Positions 8,300 to 16,884 of a stretch of 36,539 nucleotides of DNA are shown in pieces; within the stretch, counting starts at the first letter, position 1, and every line of letters begins with the position of its first letter. The notes beneath the pieces are model-generated. The model was not told the DNA's origin and did no database searches. It saw nothing but the letters and a program-made list of their open reading frames with translations. Position numbers and translations under genes: made by a program. Origin of the DNA: Fidelibacterota bacterium (lineage in GTDB: Bacteria; Fidelibacterota; UBA2242); contig JADHWC010000016.1 in assembly GCA_016783665.1 (NCBI GenBank), positions 1-36,539 on the forward strand, in the 5' to 3' direction.

Positions 8300-9757
8300 A
8301 TGAGACCCACGATTGAATTTTTAGGTAAAAATTTGATTCAACAGATTGTTTCTGAGGCATATCAGATTCTTTGCACTTTAGGCATTGAAATACATAATAA
8401 GAATGTATTGGAAATATTTTGCGATCATGGAGTAGAAGTAGATGTCGATAAAAACCACGTCATTTTTAAAGAAGATATTATTCAGAAAGCCCTAAAATCA
8501 GCGCCAAAATCGTTTAAACTTTATGATGTAAATGGAAATGAAACAAATGATTTTTCAGGCTATAATGTACATTTTACTCCCGGCTCGACTTCTATAAATG
8601 TTCTGGATTATAAAACAAAACAAATTCGCAAACCGGTTACTGATGACTATATAAATTATGTAAAAGTTGTAAGTCAACTTGAACATATTGCTTCCCAGAG
8701 TACGGCTTTAATACCGGCAGATGTTCACGAGAACATTTCTGATAGTTACCGGCTGTTTTTGAGCTTACTCTATTGTGAAAAACCAGTTGTAACTGGAACC
8801 TTTACAATAGATTCTTTTGAAATTATGAAGGATTTTCAGCTTGCGGTTCGTGGTACGGAAAAAGCACTTAAGGAGAAACCATTAACAGTATTTTCCTGCT
8901 GCCCGACATCACCCTTAAAATGGAGCGATGTAACCTCACAAAATGTCGTCGATTGCGCCCGTTATTCAATTCCCGTAGAATTTATTTCCATGCCGCTGGC
9001 AGGCTTTATGGCGCCGGTTACTCTTGTTGGGACTTTGATTCAGCACACCGCCGAGACTCTTAGTGGAATCGTTATTAGCCAGCTGACAAATCCGGGCACT
9101 CCAATGTTGTATGGCGGTTCTCCTGCGATTTTCGATGTTCGCTTTGAAACGACTCCCATGGGCGCTATTGAAACGATGATGATAGACTGTGCATATAATG
9201 AAATCGGTAAATATCTGGGGCTTCCAACTCAGGCTTATATTGCACTAAGCGATGCCAAACAACTTAATGCCCAGGCGGGACTCGAATCAGGAATAGGCGC
9301 TACTCTTGCCGCATTAGCAGGAATTAACAATATATCCGGGCCCGGGATGCTGGACTTTGAAAGTTGTTTTAGCATTGAGAAATTAGTGGTGGATAACGAA
9401 ATCTGTAAACAAGTCCTGAGGTTAGTAAAAGGAATAGAACCCAAAGAAGATTTTCCGGCCCTTCCAATTTTTGAAGAATTGTTAAAAGAGAAACACCTCC
9501 TGATTTCAGAGCACACCCGGAAATATTTAAGAGAAGAGCACATTTTTCCAGGACCGGTTATTAATCGTGCAAACCGGGCTCGCTGGAAAGAGATGGGAGA
9601 ATTCATACTGGAGGAAAGAGCCCACATGGAAGTTGAGGAGTTGGTTAATAGTTACAAGCCCTCTACTCTTGCAGAAGACACTAAAAAGGTACTGATCAAT
9701 CTTATGGAAAAAGAGGGTGAGAAATATGGACAGACAAGTTTACCTGACCGGCATTGA
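8300..9757 (+). CDS. MttB-family corrinoid-protein methyltransferase, non-pyrrolysine type
   Basis: A 485-residue member of the trimethylamine methyltransferase (MttB, COG5598) superfamily, which transfers a methyl group from a methylated amine to the cobalt of a corrinoid protein. Family sequence includes FTPGSTSINVLD, LTNPGTPMLYGGSPAI and the C-terminal PGPVINRANRARW. The frame is uninterrupted and full length, so it lacks the in-frame amber (pyrrolysine) codon of true MttB. Non-pyrrolysine relatives act on quaternary amines such as glycine betaine, carnitine, proline betaine or butyrobetaine; the substrate here is unknown. ATG 8300 follows AGGAGA. Its cognate corrinoid protein is 64 bp downstream. 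Confidence 0.9.
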   Translation: MRPTIEFLGKNLIQQIVSEAYQILCTLGIEIHNKNVLEIFCDHGVEVDVDKNHVIFKEDIIQKALKSAPKSFKLYDVNGNETNDFSGYNVHFTPGSTSINVLDYKTKQIRKPVTDDYINYVKVVSQLEHIASQSTALIPADVHENISDSYRLFLSLLYCEKPVVTGTFTIDSFEIMKDFQLAVRGTEKALKEKPLTVFSCCPTSPLKWSDVTSQNVVDCARYSIPVEFISMPLAGFMAPVTLVGTLIQHTAETLSGIVISQLTNPGTPMLYGGSPAIFDVRFETTPMGAIETMMIDCAYNEIGKYLGLPTQAYIALSDAKQLNAQAGLESGIGATLAALAGINNISGPGMLDFESCFSIEKLVVDNEICKQVLRLVKGIEPKEDFPALPIFEELLKEKHLLISEHTRKYLREEHIFPGPVINRANRARWKEMGEFILEERAHMEVEELVNSYKPSTLAEDTKKVLINLMEKEGEKYGQTSLPDRH

Positions 9758-9821
9758 AATGGAATAATGGAGAATTGTAGAAACAACAAGATCAATTATA
9801 TTTACAGTAAAGGTGAAACGA

Positions 9822-10451
9822 ATGAAGATTTTAAAGCAAGTAGCGGAATACCTTGAAAAGGGAGATAGGGAAAGGGTTTATGAATTAACAAGACAGGCGA
9901 TAGAACAAAATGTCTCTGCCAGGCAGATTTTGGATGAAGGTTTGATTGCAGGGATGAAAGTGGTCGGCGACCGTTTTAGAAAACATGAAATATTTCTTCC
10001 TGAAGTGCTGATGGCGGCAAGAGCCATGAATGCAGGGATGGATTTGATAAAACCACTTTTTATTAAAGAGGGAGTTACCGCTATAGGTAAAATCGTTATT
10101 GGTACCGTTTATGGGGATCTCCACGATCTTGGTAAAAACCTGGCGGGGGTTATGCTAAAAGGCGCCGGTTTTGATGTGATAGATCTGGGTAATAATGTTC
10201 CGGCTCAAAAGTTTGTAGAGACAGCTGAAAAAGAAAATGCAACCGTGATCGGTATGTCAGCTCTATTAACAACCACCATGATGGAAATGAAAAATGTAAC
10301 CAATCTTTTAAAAGATAAAGGATTGGATAAATCAATAAAAACGATTATTGGTGGCGCGCCGGTTTCTGAAGAATATGCAAAATCTATTGGAGCGGACGCA
10401 TATGCTTATGACGCAGCTAGCGGAGTAGAACTGGTGAAGCAGCTTGTCTGA
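9822..10451 (+). CDS. Corrinoid (B12-binding) methyltransferase partner protein
   Basis: A 209-residue methyl-carrier protein of the MtbC/MttC/MtgC type. Residues 1-85 are the helical cap domain (LDEGLIAGMKVVGDRFRKHE and FLPEVLMAARAM); residues about 90-209 are the cobalamin domain with the DxHxxG motif D99-L-H101-D-L-G104 that supplies the lower-axial histidine, followed by GFDVIDLGNNVP. I use ATG 9822, which has AAGGTG 6 bases upstream; GTG 9813 would add three residues. It accepts the methyl group from the preceding MttB-like enzyme. No reductive activator (RamA-type) or corrinoid:folate methyltransferase gene is in the window. Confidence 0.93.
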   Translation: MKILKQVAEYLEKGDRERVYELTRQAIEQNVSARQILDEGLIAGMKVVGDRFRKHEIFLPEVLMAARAMNAGMDLIKPLFIKEGVTAIGKIVIGTVYGDLHDLGKNLAGVMLKGAGFDVIDLGNNVPAQKFVETAEKENATVIGMSALLTTTMMEMKNVTNLLKDKGLDKSIKTIIGGAPVSEEYAKSIGADAYAYDAASGVELVKQLV

Positions 10452-10486
10452 AGTGAATGAAATTTACCGTAGAACCAGGAGAATAT

Positions 10487-10517
10487 GAAGACACGGTCAT
10501 AAATGTTATGTGTCTTC
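10487..10517 (+). terminator. Hairpin after the corrinoid gene, possible terminator
   Basis: GAAGACAC and ATAA pair with TTAT and GTGTCTTC around an ATG loop, with a four-base GGTC bulge in the left arm: about 12 paired bases. Only short T runs follow, so it may instead be an mRNA-stabilising or attenuating hairpin for the methyltransferase operon. Confidence 0.35.
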
Positions 10518-10538
10518 GTTAGATTAAACGGAAGAATT

Positions 10539-10558
10539 CCCCGATGCTTGCGTCAGGG
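10539..10558. repeat. Short imperfect palindrome (CCCCGATGC-TT-GCGTCAGGG)
   Basis: Two nearly complementary arms meet at a central TT. It resembles in style the palindromes at 29536 and 29601 (CCCGA arms around a CTT-like centre), so the three may be members of a dispersed intergenic palindrome family. Confidence 0.35.
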
Positions 10559-10597
10559 TAGTTCCTTTAGTATTCATATAAAATTCGAGAATTATCT

Positions 10598-10864
10598 ATG
10601 ATGTTCGAGTCGTGTGATAATTATGAAAAAGCCCTGCGTGAAGAGCAACGCCGGATCAGGTGGCTGCAGATTTTTACCGATAATGTCTGCCGGAGCTTGT
10701 TGCAAAAAACCATGAATGAGCCGGAAGCTCTGGAATACCTGAGCCGCGTTAAAACATTGATACTGGAGAAATTTCCGGAAAAAGAGGAGCAATATCGCAT
10801 GATTTATGAACGCCGTTTTAAACGAATATTGCTTCGAAAAGGAATTGCGCTTTCATTATATTAA
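10598..10864 (+). CDS. Small hypothetical helical protein, 88 aa
   Basis: A soluble 88-residue protein rich in Glu, Arg and Lys and predicted to be almost all helix (YEKALREEQRRIRWLQIF; EALEYLSRVKTLILEKFPEK). ATG 10598 has no obvious Shine-Dalgarno sequence; Met2 at 10601 is an alternative. I recognise no family. It is followed after 28 bp by the HD-domain gene. The arrangement and amphipathic composition suggest a real small protein, but its role is unknown. Confidence 0.5.
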   Translation: MMFESCDNYEKALREEQRRIRWLQIFTDNVCRSLLQKTMNEPEALEYLSRVKTLILEKFPEKEEQYRMIYERRFKRILLRKGIALSLY

Positions 10865-10892
10865 AAAGGTGAAAATAAAGGAAAACGGAATT

Positions 10893-11465
10893 ATGGAACG
10901 TGAAAAAGCATGGACATTATTGACTACATACACAAAAACAGATAGTTTGATCAAACATGCGCTGGCTGTTGAAGCTGCGATGCGGTTTTATGCAAAACAT
11001 TATGGAGAGGATGAAGATTACTGGGGAATAGTCGGGCTTCTGCACGACTTTGATTATGAGGCATATCCGGATGAGCAAAACCATCCTTATCGTGGAAATG
11101 AAATTCTTGAAAAAGAAGGATACCCGGAAGAAATGCGCCGCGCTATTATGGGACATGCATCGTATACCGGCGTGCCCCGGGATACGCTTTTGGCGAAAGC
11201 GCTTTTTGCCGTTGATGAACTTGCGGGATTCATAATAGCGGTTGCTCTGGTGCGCCCGTCTAAAAGCATTCACGACGTCAAACCCAAATCGGTCAAAAAG
11301 AAATTTAAAACAAAAGCCTTTGCCGCCAAAGTCAGCCGGGAAGAAATATTGCAGGGGATCCGGGAACTGGGCGTAGATGAGACCGAGCATATTCAGCGGG
11401 TAATTGACGCCCTGAAGACAGTCGCCGATGAAATTGGCCTGGAGGGCGAAATCTCACCGGAATAA
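10893..11465 (+). CDS. HD-domain metal-dependent phosphohydrolase-like protein
   Basis: A 190-residue cytoplasmic HD-superfamily protein. The metal-binding residues can be seen: His22 in IKHALAVE, His51-Asp52 in LLHDFDYE, His in IMGHAS and Asp in AVDELAG. The C-terminal half continues as helices (KPKSVKKKFKTKAFAAKVSR). Members of this COG2316-like group are predicted hydrolases of uncertain substrate. I use ATG 10893 with AAAGGA upstream; a longer frame from 10806 would overlap the small protein and adds a non-homologous N-terminus. Confidence 0.85.
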   Translation: MEREKAWTLLTTYTKTDSLIKHALAVEAAMRFYAKHYGEDEDYWGIVGLLHDFDYEAYPDEQNHPYRGNEILEKEGYPEEMRRAIMGHASYTGVPRDTLLAKALFAVDELAGFIIAVALVRPSKSIHDVKPKSVKKKFKTKAFAAKVSREEILQGIRELGVDETEHIQRVIDALKTVADEIGLEGEISPE

Positions 11466-11562
11466 TTCTTCATATTTGTTAAACTCGATAATTTTAGTTA
11501 ATATTCGACTGGGAAACGTCTCATTCAGAAATGAGTGGGTAAAGATAAATTTTTCTCTAGTT

Positions 11563-11568
11563 AAGGAG
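11563..11568 (+). promoter_or_regulatory. Shine-Dalgarno site deciding the CTG start of the radical SAM gene
   Basis: AAGGAG lies 5 bases before CTG 11574 (2 before ATT 11571). The coding frame is open from just after TAA 11562-11564 and no ATG, GTG or TTG occurs in it until GTG 11715, well inside the conserved sequence. Confidence 0.55.
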
Positions 11569-11573
11569 AGATT

Positions 11574-14102
11574 CTGACTTTTCATAGGCAGGCCGAGAAC
11601 TGCCATTCCATCATTGAGCAGGAAATTTTACCTGTTGTAGGAAAACCGGGGCGCTATACCGGCAATGAAGTCAATATCCGGCGCAAGGATTTTTCTCAAG
11701 CCCAATCGTCTATAGTGTTGGCGTATCCCGATGTCTATGATGTGGGAATGTCATATTATGGATTTCAAATTTTATATCATATTCTCAACCGGGAAAAGAC
11801 CATTATCGCCGACAGGGTTTATGCTCCATGGACCGATTTTGAACAACAGCTGCGAGCACGATCGCTAGCTCTTTACGGTCTTGAATCAAAGGCGCCGGTT
11901 CGCCAATTCGATGTGCTGGGGTTCACTCTTCCTTATGAATTAACGACCACTAATGTTTTGAATATTCTTGATCTGTCGCAAATATCAGTTCGATCGGAGG
12001 AACGAAATGATCATGACCCCATTGTAATAGCCGGCGGGTGTAATGCATATAATCCTGAGCCATTAGCGCCCTTCATCGATGTGTTTGTAATCGGAGATAG
12101 TGAAGATATTATTGTGCCGCTGGTGGAATTTATCGCCAAGCGCAAAAAAAAAGGAGTTCCCCGACAGGGCATTCTGTATGATATGGTCCTGGAATTTAAG
12201 GGACTCTATATTCCCCGGTTTTATACCAATCAGACCATTTCCGAAAACGGTTTTATTCTTCCTCGCCCGATCAGCGCTGATATTCCCGATCGAATAATCT
12301 CTCAACGCGTCCCGTTTCTAAAGGCTGATTATTTTCCCGAAAAACCGATAATTCCACTGATAGAAATCGCCCAGGACAGACTCGTGGCGGAACTCATGCG
12401 TGGCTGCACCCAGGGATGTCGTTTTTGTCAGGCTGGCATGATTTATCGTCCGGTCCGAGAACGTTTGCCGGAAGAGATCAAGCTACAGATTGAAAACTCT
12501 CTCCGGGCTACGGGATATGAAAACGTGTCTCTCCTGTCTCTTTCGTCTTCGGATTATAATGGAATGGAGGAATTGATTGACGGTATCTCGGGACTATTGG
12601 ATTGCCGGAGAATAGGGCTGTCATTACCGTCGTTACGCCTGGATAGTTTTTCGGAAGAGATAGCCTATATTGCGCGGAAAACACGTAAATCCGGTCTAAC
12701 CTTTGCTCCCGAAGCCGGAACGGAGCGGTTGCGCCGGGCTATTAACAAAAAAATTACAGAAGAGGATTTAATTCGCTCTGTGGAAATCGCTCTTCAATAT
12801 GGCTGGCGGTCATTAAAATTGTATTTTATGCTGGGTTTACCAACCGAAACGGATGAAGACATCCTGGCAATTGCGAGCCTGACAGATACAATTTTACAAC
12901 ACAGCAAAAAACGCCTGTCCCTGAATATTACATTATCCACATTCGCCCCCAAGCCTTTTACGCCCTTTCAATGGGAAGCACAAGACAGTCGGGAAGAAAT
13001 TCAAAGAAAACTGGATATATTAAAACCGCTGCTGAAGAAATCAAGACGCGTAAAAGTAATGGCGCGCAATCCGTTTTATTCTCAACTTGAGGGAGTGTTA
13101 GCCAGAGGAGATCGAAAGATCGCCGATGTGATTTACGACGCCTGGACATTGGGAGCGCGGTTTGATTCATGGCGTGAGTTTTGCGACCCGGCAATCTGGG
13201 AAAAAGCATTTGAAAAGAATAATATTGACCATAAAAAATATATCTGTAAACGAAATGAAGACGAGATACTACCCTGGGATCATATTGATTCGTTGATTGA
13301 GAAAAACTTTCTGCTGAAAGAGCGAGAAAAGGCATACCGTGGAGAGATTACACCGGATTGTCGCGACGGATGTGTTGGGTGCGGTGTGTGTGACCCGGAA
13401 CATTTGTCTATGAACCTCGTGCAAAAATCATATGCAGATCGGAAAGAAGAAAAAGCGGAAGAAGTAGTAATTGATGAACAACGAATTAAGTACCAGATCC
13501 GTTATCGAAAAAACGGTTTGGTTCGATTTATTTCTCATCTGGATATAATGCGAGTATTTCAACGGGCATTACGCCGGGCAGATCTGGATCTTGCATTTAC
13601 TCAGGGGTTTAATAAGCGTCCAATGATCTCCTCCGGGTATCCCCTGCCCCTTGGATATTCATCTGAAGACGAATACCTCGAAGTTGTATTGAAAAGTGAA
13701 GCCAAAGATATTGTTAATCGTTTAAACGAGCAATTACCTGTTGGTATGATGATTGAGTCAGCATCAATAATACCGCTGAAATCCGCCTCAATATTCTCAA
13801 GGGTAGAGGGTTTTGATTATGAGATTCAGGTTTTTCATACTTTACCCAGTAACTTCAAGACGAAAGTTCAGATGTTTTTGAAATGTACGGAAATATTGGT
13901 TGAACGCGTTAGAAAAGACCGGAAGAAAGTAATTAACGTCCGCAAGTTTGTCAACACTATCAAGGTGGTCGATCAACGAATCTTGTTGTCAATGCGCGTG
14001 TTAGATGGACAGACAGCCCGTCCGGGAGAGATTTTGCCGGAGCTGGGCATTAACGAACATATACATATTTGCTGCAAAAAGACTCATTTGCAGGCAAATT
14101 AA
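11574..14102 (+). CDS. Radical SAM (TIGR03960) fused to DUF2344 (TIGR03936), probable CTG start
   Basis: An 842-residue fusion. The N-terminal part is a TIGR03960-type protein with a B12-binding-like region and a radical SAM core whose [4Fe-4S] ligands are C278-x3-C282-x2-C285 in RGCTQGCRFC. A second Cys cluster follows at 596-606 (CRDGCVGCGVC), then the DUF2344 domain (VRFISHLDIMRVFQRALRRA, FTQGFNKRPMISSGYPLPLGYSSEDEYLEV). Exact reaction unknown; the conserved position before rng-rplU-rpmA suggests an RNA or ribosome role. GTG 11715 is the first standard start, but the upstream frame encodes the conserved segment IEQEILPVVGKPGRYTGNE, so translation must begin earlier, most likely at CTG 11574 behind AAGGAG. 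Confidence 0.88.
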   Translation: MTFHRQAENCHSIIEQEILPVVGKPGRYTGNEVNIRRKDFSQAQSSIVLAYPDVYDVGMSYYGFQILYHILNREKTIIADRVYAPWTDFEQQLRARSLALYGLESKAPVRQFDVLGFTLPYELTTTNVLNILDLSQISVRSEERNDHDPIVIAGGCNAYNPEPLAPFIDVFVIGDSEDIIVPLVEFIAKRKKKGVPRQGILYDMVLEFKGLYIPRFYTNQTISENGFILPRPISADIPDRIISQRVPFLKADYFPEKPIIPLIEIAQDRLVAELMRGCTQGCRFCQAGMIYRPVRERLPEEIKLQIENSLRATGYENVSLLSLSSSDYNGMEELIDGISGLLDCRRIGLSLPSLRLDSFSEEIAYIARKTRKSGLTFAPEAGTERLRRAINKKITEEDLIRSVEIALQYGWRSLKLYFMLGLPTETDEDILAIASLTDTILQHSKKRLSLNITLSTFAPKPFTPFQWEAQDSREEIQRKLDILKPLLKKSRRVKVMARNPFYSQLEGVLARGDRKIADVIYDAWTLGARFDSWREFCDPAIWEKAFEKNNIDHKKYICKRNEDEILPWDHIDSLIEKNFLLKEREKAYRGEITPDCRDGCVGCGVCDPEHLSMNLVQKSYADRKEEKAEEVVIDEQRIKYQIRYRKNGLVRFISHLDIMRVFQRALRRADLDLAFTQGFNKRPMISSGYPLPLGYSSEDEYLEVVLKSEAKDIVNRLNEQLPVGMMIESASIIPLKSASIFSRVEGFDYEIQVFHTLPSNFKTKVQMFLKCTEILVERVRKDRKKVINVRKFVNTIKVVDQRILLSMRVLDGQTARPGEILPELGINEHIHICCKKTHLQAN

Positions 14103-14121
14103 TTTTAGATTAGGAAAAAAT

Positions 14122-15663
14122 ATGGAAAAACAGATTTTAATAAGTGAAACAAGCAAAGAAACCCGCATAGCTATTCTAGAGGACAAAGAGCTGGTGGAAT
14201 TTTTTGTGGAGAAACCGGAACGAACCAGAATGTTGGGCAATATTTATAAAGGAAAAGTTGAAAACGTCGTTGATGCCATACAGGCGTCATTTGTAGATAT
14301 TGGGTATCATCTTAATGCATTTCTACCTTTTTCAGAAATGGATGATTCCGCAACAATCGCTTCGATGATCGGAAGCATCGATCGAGATGAAGATGAAATA
14401 GGCTCTCCGCGACCAAGGCGCAGAAAGCCACAGAAGGAACGACGGACGCTATTAAAGACCGGGCAGGAAATTCTGGTGCAGATCATCAAAGAATCTTTTG
14501 CCCAAAAAGGACCGAGGGTGACTACGGACATCTCGATCCCGGGACGATTTTTGGTGCTTGTTCCGAATGCGGATTATATAGGGATCTCAAAAAAGATTTG
14601 CAAGCGGGATGAAAGGAAGCGATTACGGAAAATCGCCCAGAAGCTAAAACCAGATAAATTTGGGCTGATCATTCGTACCGTTGCCGAAGGCCATGACGAG
14701 AAAATTCTAAAGAGTGATTTGGAAAACCTGATGGAGAAATGGGCAGAATTGGAAGCCAGCGTTAAAATCGACCCGGCGCCGGTGTGTGTTTATCGTGATA
14801 TGGAAATTACATCTACTATCATCCGGGACCTACTGACATCGGATGTGGATAAAATTATCGTCGACACTAAGGTTCTTTATAAACGGCTCCATGCATATAT
14901 TAAAAGCGTCTCGCCACAGTTTATCAGGAAGATAGAATATCACTATTCCCGCAATCCAATGTTTGATGAATACAATATCGAGAAAGAATTTAATAAATCT
15001 CTGAATAAAAAAGTGTGGCTAAAATGTGGCGGTTTTATAGTTATCGAACACACTGAAGCAATGACGACGATAGATGTTAATAGTGGGAAATTTATTGGCA
15101 AAAAGGATCACGAAAAAAATTCGCTGAAAATCAATCTTCAGGCAGCAAAAGAAATCGCCAGGCAATTGCGGCTCAGAGATATTGGCGGTCTGATCGTCAT
15201 TGATTTTATTGATATGGAAGAGGGTGAAAGCAGAAAAAAGGTTTTTCTGGAAATAAAAAGAGAGCTTCAGGGCGACCGCGCAAAAGTTGCGCTCTCTCCC
15301 ATCTCAGATTTTGGTTTGTTGGAAATGACCCGCCAGCGCACCCGGTTAAATCTGCTCTACAGTGTCAGCGAGGAGTGTCCGCTCTGTCATGGGTCCGGTC
15401 GCATTTCCTCTAAGGAATCGGTAGTTACCAAAATTGAGAGTTGGTTTAGGAGGTTTAAGGTAAAATCGCGGAGCAAGCGCCTCGCAATCCATCTGCATCC
15501 CGATATGGTGGAATATTTAAGAGAATCGACCAACAATCTAATGCGAAGAATTCAGTGGAAAAACTTACTCAGAATAAAAATTGTGGATGACAATTCAATC
15601 CCGATTGATGATTTTAAAGTACATTTATCTAAAACCGGCGACGATATTACCGACCAATATTAA
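14122..15663 (+). CDS. rng: Ribonuclease G (RNase E/G family)
   Basis: A 513-residue endoribonuclease of the RNase E/G family that processes rRNA and degrades mRNA from 5' monophosphate ends. Order: S1-like RNA-binding domain from about 38 (GNIYKGKVENVVDAIQASFVDIG) interrupted by a charged loop at 87-108, the 5' sensor/RNase H-like region, catalytic Asp318 in TTIDVNSGKF and Asp361 in VIDFIDM (spacing 43, as in E. coli RNase E), and the Zn-link CPLCHGSG at 419-426. Start ATG 14122 has TAGGAAA upstream; a longer frame from 14005 only overlaps the radical SAM gene. It is 19 bp from that gene and followed by L21/L27. Confidence 0.95.
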   Translation: MEKQILISETSKETRIAILEDKELVEFFVEKPERTRMLGNIYKGKVENVVDAIQASFVDIGYHLNAFLPFSEMDDSATIASMIGSIDRDEDEIGSPRPRRRKPQKERRTLLKTGQEILVQIIKESFAQKGPRVTTDISIPGRFLVLVPNADYIGISKKICKRDERKRLRKIAQKLKPDKFGLIIRTVAEGHDEKILKSDLENLMEKWAELEASVKIDPAPVCVYRDMEITSTIIRDLLTSDVDKIIVDTKVLYKRLHAYIKSVSPQFIRKIEYHYSRNPMFDEYNIEKEFNKSLNKKVWLKCGGFIVIEHTEAMTTIDVNSGKFIGKKDHEKNSLKINLQAAKEIARQLRLRDIGGLIVIDFIDMEEGESRKKVFLEIKRELQGDRAKVALSPISDFGLLEMTRQRTRLNLLYSVSEECPLCHGSGRISSKESVVTKIESWFRRFKVKSRSKRLAIHLHPDMVEYLRESTNNLMRRIQWKNLLRIKIVDDNSIPIDDFKVHLSKTGDDITDQY

Positions 15664-15665
15664 AC

Positions 15666-15694
15666 TTGACAAATCTCCGGGGATTCTCTAAATT
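15666..15694 (+). promoter_or_regulatory. Candidate sigma-70-type promoter for rplU-rpmA
   Basis: TTGACA at 15666-15671, a 17-base spacer, then TAAATT at 15689-15694. It sits just after the RNase G stop and 37 bases before the L21 start, where a separate ribosomal-protein promoter would be expected. Confidence 0.4.
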
Positions 15695-15730
15695 TGCAAG
15701 CCTTATTGAAGACCAAGATAAGAAAGATTT

Positions 15731-16126
15731 ATGAAGAGTGATCTGTATGCCATAGCCGAAATATCCGGTGATCAGGTAGTTCTGGAAACAGGAAAAAAAA
15801 TAGCAGTGCCCAAACTGGATATCGAAGCGGGTCAAGAATATACAGTCGATTCTGTGTTATACCTTAGAGAAGGTGATAATGTTAAGATTGGCAAGCCGCA
15901 CGTAAAGGGCGCTAAAATTAAAACGATTATTGTTGAACATAAACGTCTTCCAAAGATTATTGTCTTCAAGAAAAAACGCCGTAAAGGTTATAAGGTAAAA
16001 AAGGGTCATCGTCAGCCCTATACCCTTTTGGAGGTTACCGGTCTGAAAGTGGAAGCCAAGGCACAACCCAAAAAGACCGTTCCCAAAGTTCAAGAGAAAA
16101 AAGAAGACGTAGCGAAGCAGGACTAG
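15731..16126 (+). CDS. rplU: 50S ribosomal protein L21
   Basis: A 131-residue protein. The N-terminal 100 residues match L21 (LYAIAEISGDQVVLETGKK, the VKGAKIKTIIVEHKR strand, and the FKKKRRKGYKVKKGHRQPYT RNA-binding segment). It binds 23S rRNA in the large subunit. The last 30 residues are a Lys/Glu/Ala-rich tail not present in short L21 proteins. Start ATG 15731 has AAGAAAG upstream. Gene order rng-rplU-rpmA is widespread. Confidence 0.97.
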   Translation: MKSDLYAIAEISGDQVVLETGKKIAVPKLDIEAGQEYTVDSVLYLREGDNVKIGKPHVKGAKIKTIIVEHKRLPKIIVFKKKRRKGYKVKKGHRQPYTLLEVTGLKVEAKAQPKKTVPKVQEKKEDVAKQD

Positions 16127-16138
16127 GAGTTATATACA

Positions 16139-16390
16139 ATGGCACATAAAAAAGGTGTTGGTAGTTCAAAAAATGGTCGTGACAGCAATTCCAAGCGTCT
16201 CGGTGTTAAACGCTATGGCGGTGAATTCGTGACGGCAGGTTCAATTATTCTCCGCCAGCGCGGTACCAGAATTCATCCGGGTAATAATGTCGGAATTGGA
16301 AATGACCATACTCTTTTTGCTCTAACTGACGGTGTTGTGACATTTGTGCGAAAAAGTCGCGATAAAAAAGCTGTCAGCATTTTAAATTAA
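16139..16390 (+). CDS. rpmA: 50S ribosomal protein L27
   Basis: An 83-residue L27, close to the usual length, beginning [20 protein letters not shown] with the basic N-terminal arm that reaches the peptidyl-transferase centre, followed by [20 protein letters not shown] and [20 protein letters not shown]. There is no N-terminal cleavable extension of the Firmicutes type. AGGAG precedes the ATG; 12 bp after rplU, so the two are co-transcribed and end at the terminator at 16417. Confidence 0.98.
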   Translation: MAHKKGVGSSKNGRDSNSKRLGVKRYGGEFVTAGSIILRQRGTRIHPGNNVGIGNDHTLFALTDGVVTFVRKSRDKKAVSILN

Positions 16391-16416
16391 ATCGATCCCG
16401 CAATTTCAAATAATAA

Positions 16417-16440
16417 AGAGCGGACCCACTGCTCTCTTTG
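16417..16440 (+). terminator. Terminator-like hairpin after rpmA
   Basis: AGAGCGG (16417-16423) pairs with CTGCTCT (16429-16435) around ACCCA, including one G-U pair, followed by a CTTTGTTGG T-rich tract. It lies 27 bp after the L27 stop and ends the ribosomal operon. Confidence 0.55.
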
Positions 16441-16533
16441 TTGGTTGCGGGGTTGTTTATTTTCCTTCAAAAACAACTTTAATTTTCATATACTTTATTT
16501 TCACGACGGAATTGAATCCAATGAGGAGCTGCT

Positions 16534-16884
16534 ATGAACGAACAAGGACGAGAGCAATTTGAAAGTGAACGTCGGTTTCTAAATGATCTGGTGATGAAAT
16601 ACAGTAGTAAAACCACAAAACGTTTTTTTAATCTGGACACACAGGTTTTCGCGGACGGCGCACTCGACCGGAAAACCAAGGAGATGCTGGGACTGGTCGC
16701 GTCTCTTGTTTTACGCTGTGATGATTGCATTAAATATCATTTGATCCGGTGTCATGAGTGCGGAACTTCTGATCAGGAAATTGAAGAGGCAATTGCAGTC
16801 GCTTTGATTGTGGGAGGATCGATCACTATTCCCCATATTCGTCGCGCCGTCTCATTTTGGGACAACCTGAACAACAATAAATAA
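16534..16884 (+). CDS. Carboxymuconolactone decarboxylase (AhpD-like) family protein
   Basis: A 116-residue member of the CMD/AhpD family with the catalytic signature Glu50-x11-Cys62-x2-Cys65-x3-His69 (KEMLGLVASLVLRCDDCIKYH). The CxxC and His are those used for thiol-disulfide/peroxidase chemistry in AhpD-like proteins, so a redox function is likely; the partner is unknown. GAGGAG lies just upstream of ATG 16534. It is alone on this strand; its stop is directly adjacent to the stop of the convergent trehalose-phosphatase-like gene. Confidence 0.9.
   Translation: MNEQGREQFESERRFLNDLVMKYSSKTTKRFFNLDTQVFADGALDRKTKEMLGLVASLVLRCDDCIKYHLIRCHECGTSDQEIEEAIAVALIVGGSITIPHIRRAVSFWDNLNNNK

Noticed and set aside
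8300-9757. True trimethylamine methyltransferase with pyrrolysine
   Set aside because: The frame is full length with no amber codon, and no pyl genes are in the window.
9726-9767. 13-residue ORF (MDRQVYLTGIEME) overlapping the end of the MttB-like gene, with a GAGGGTGAG upstream
   Set aside because: Very short and out of frame in a real gene; resemblance to the 24-residue ORF at 8189 (V-x-x-[ST]-G) is too slight to count.
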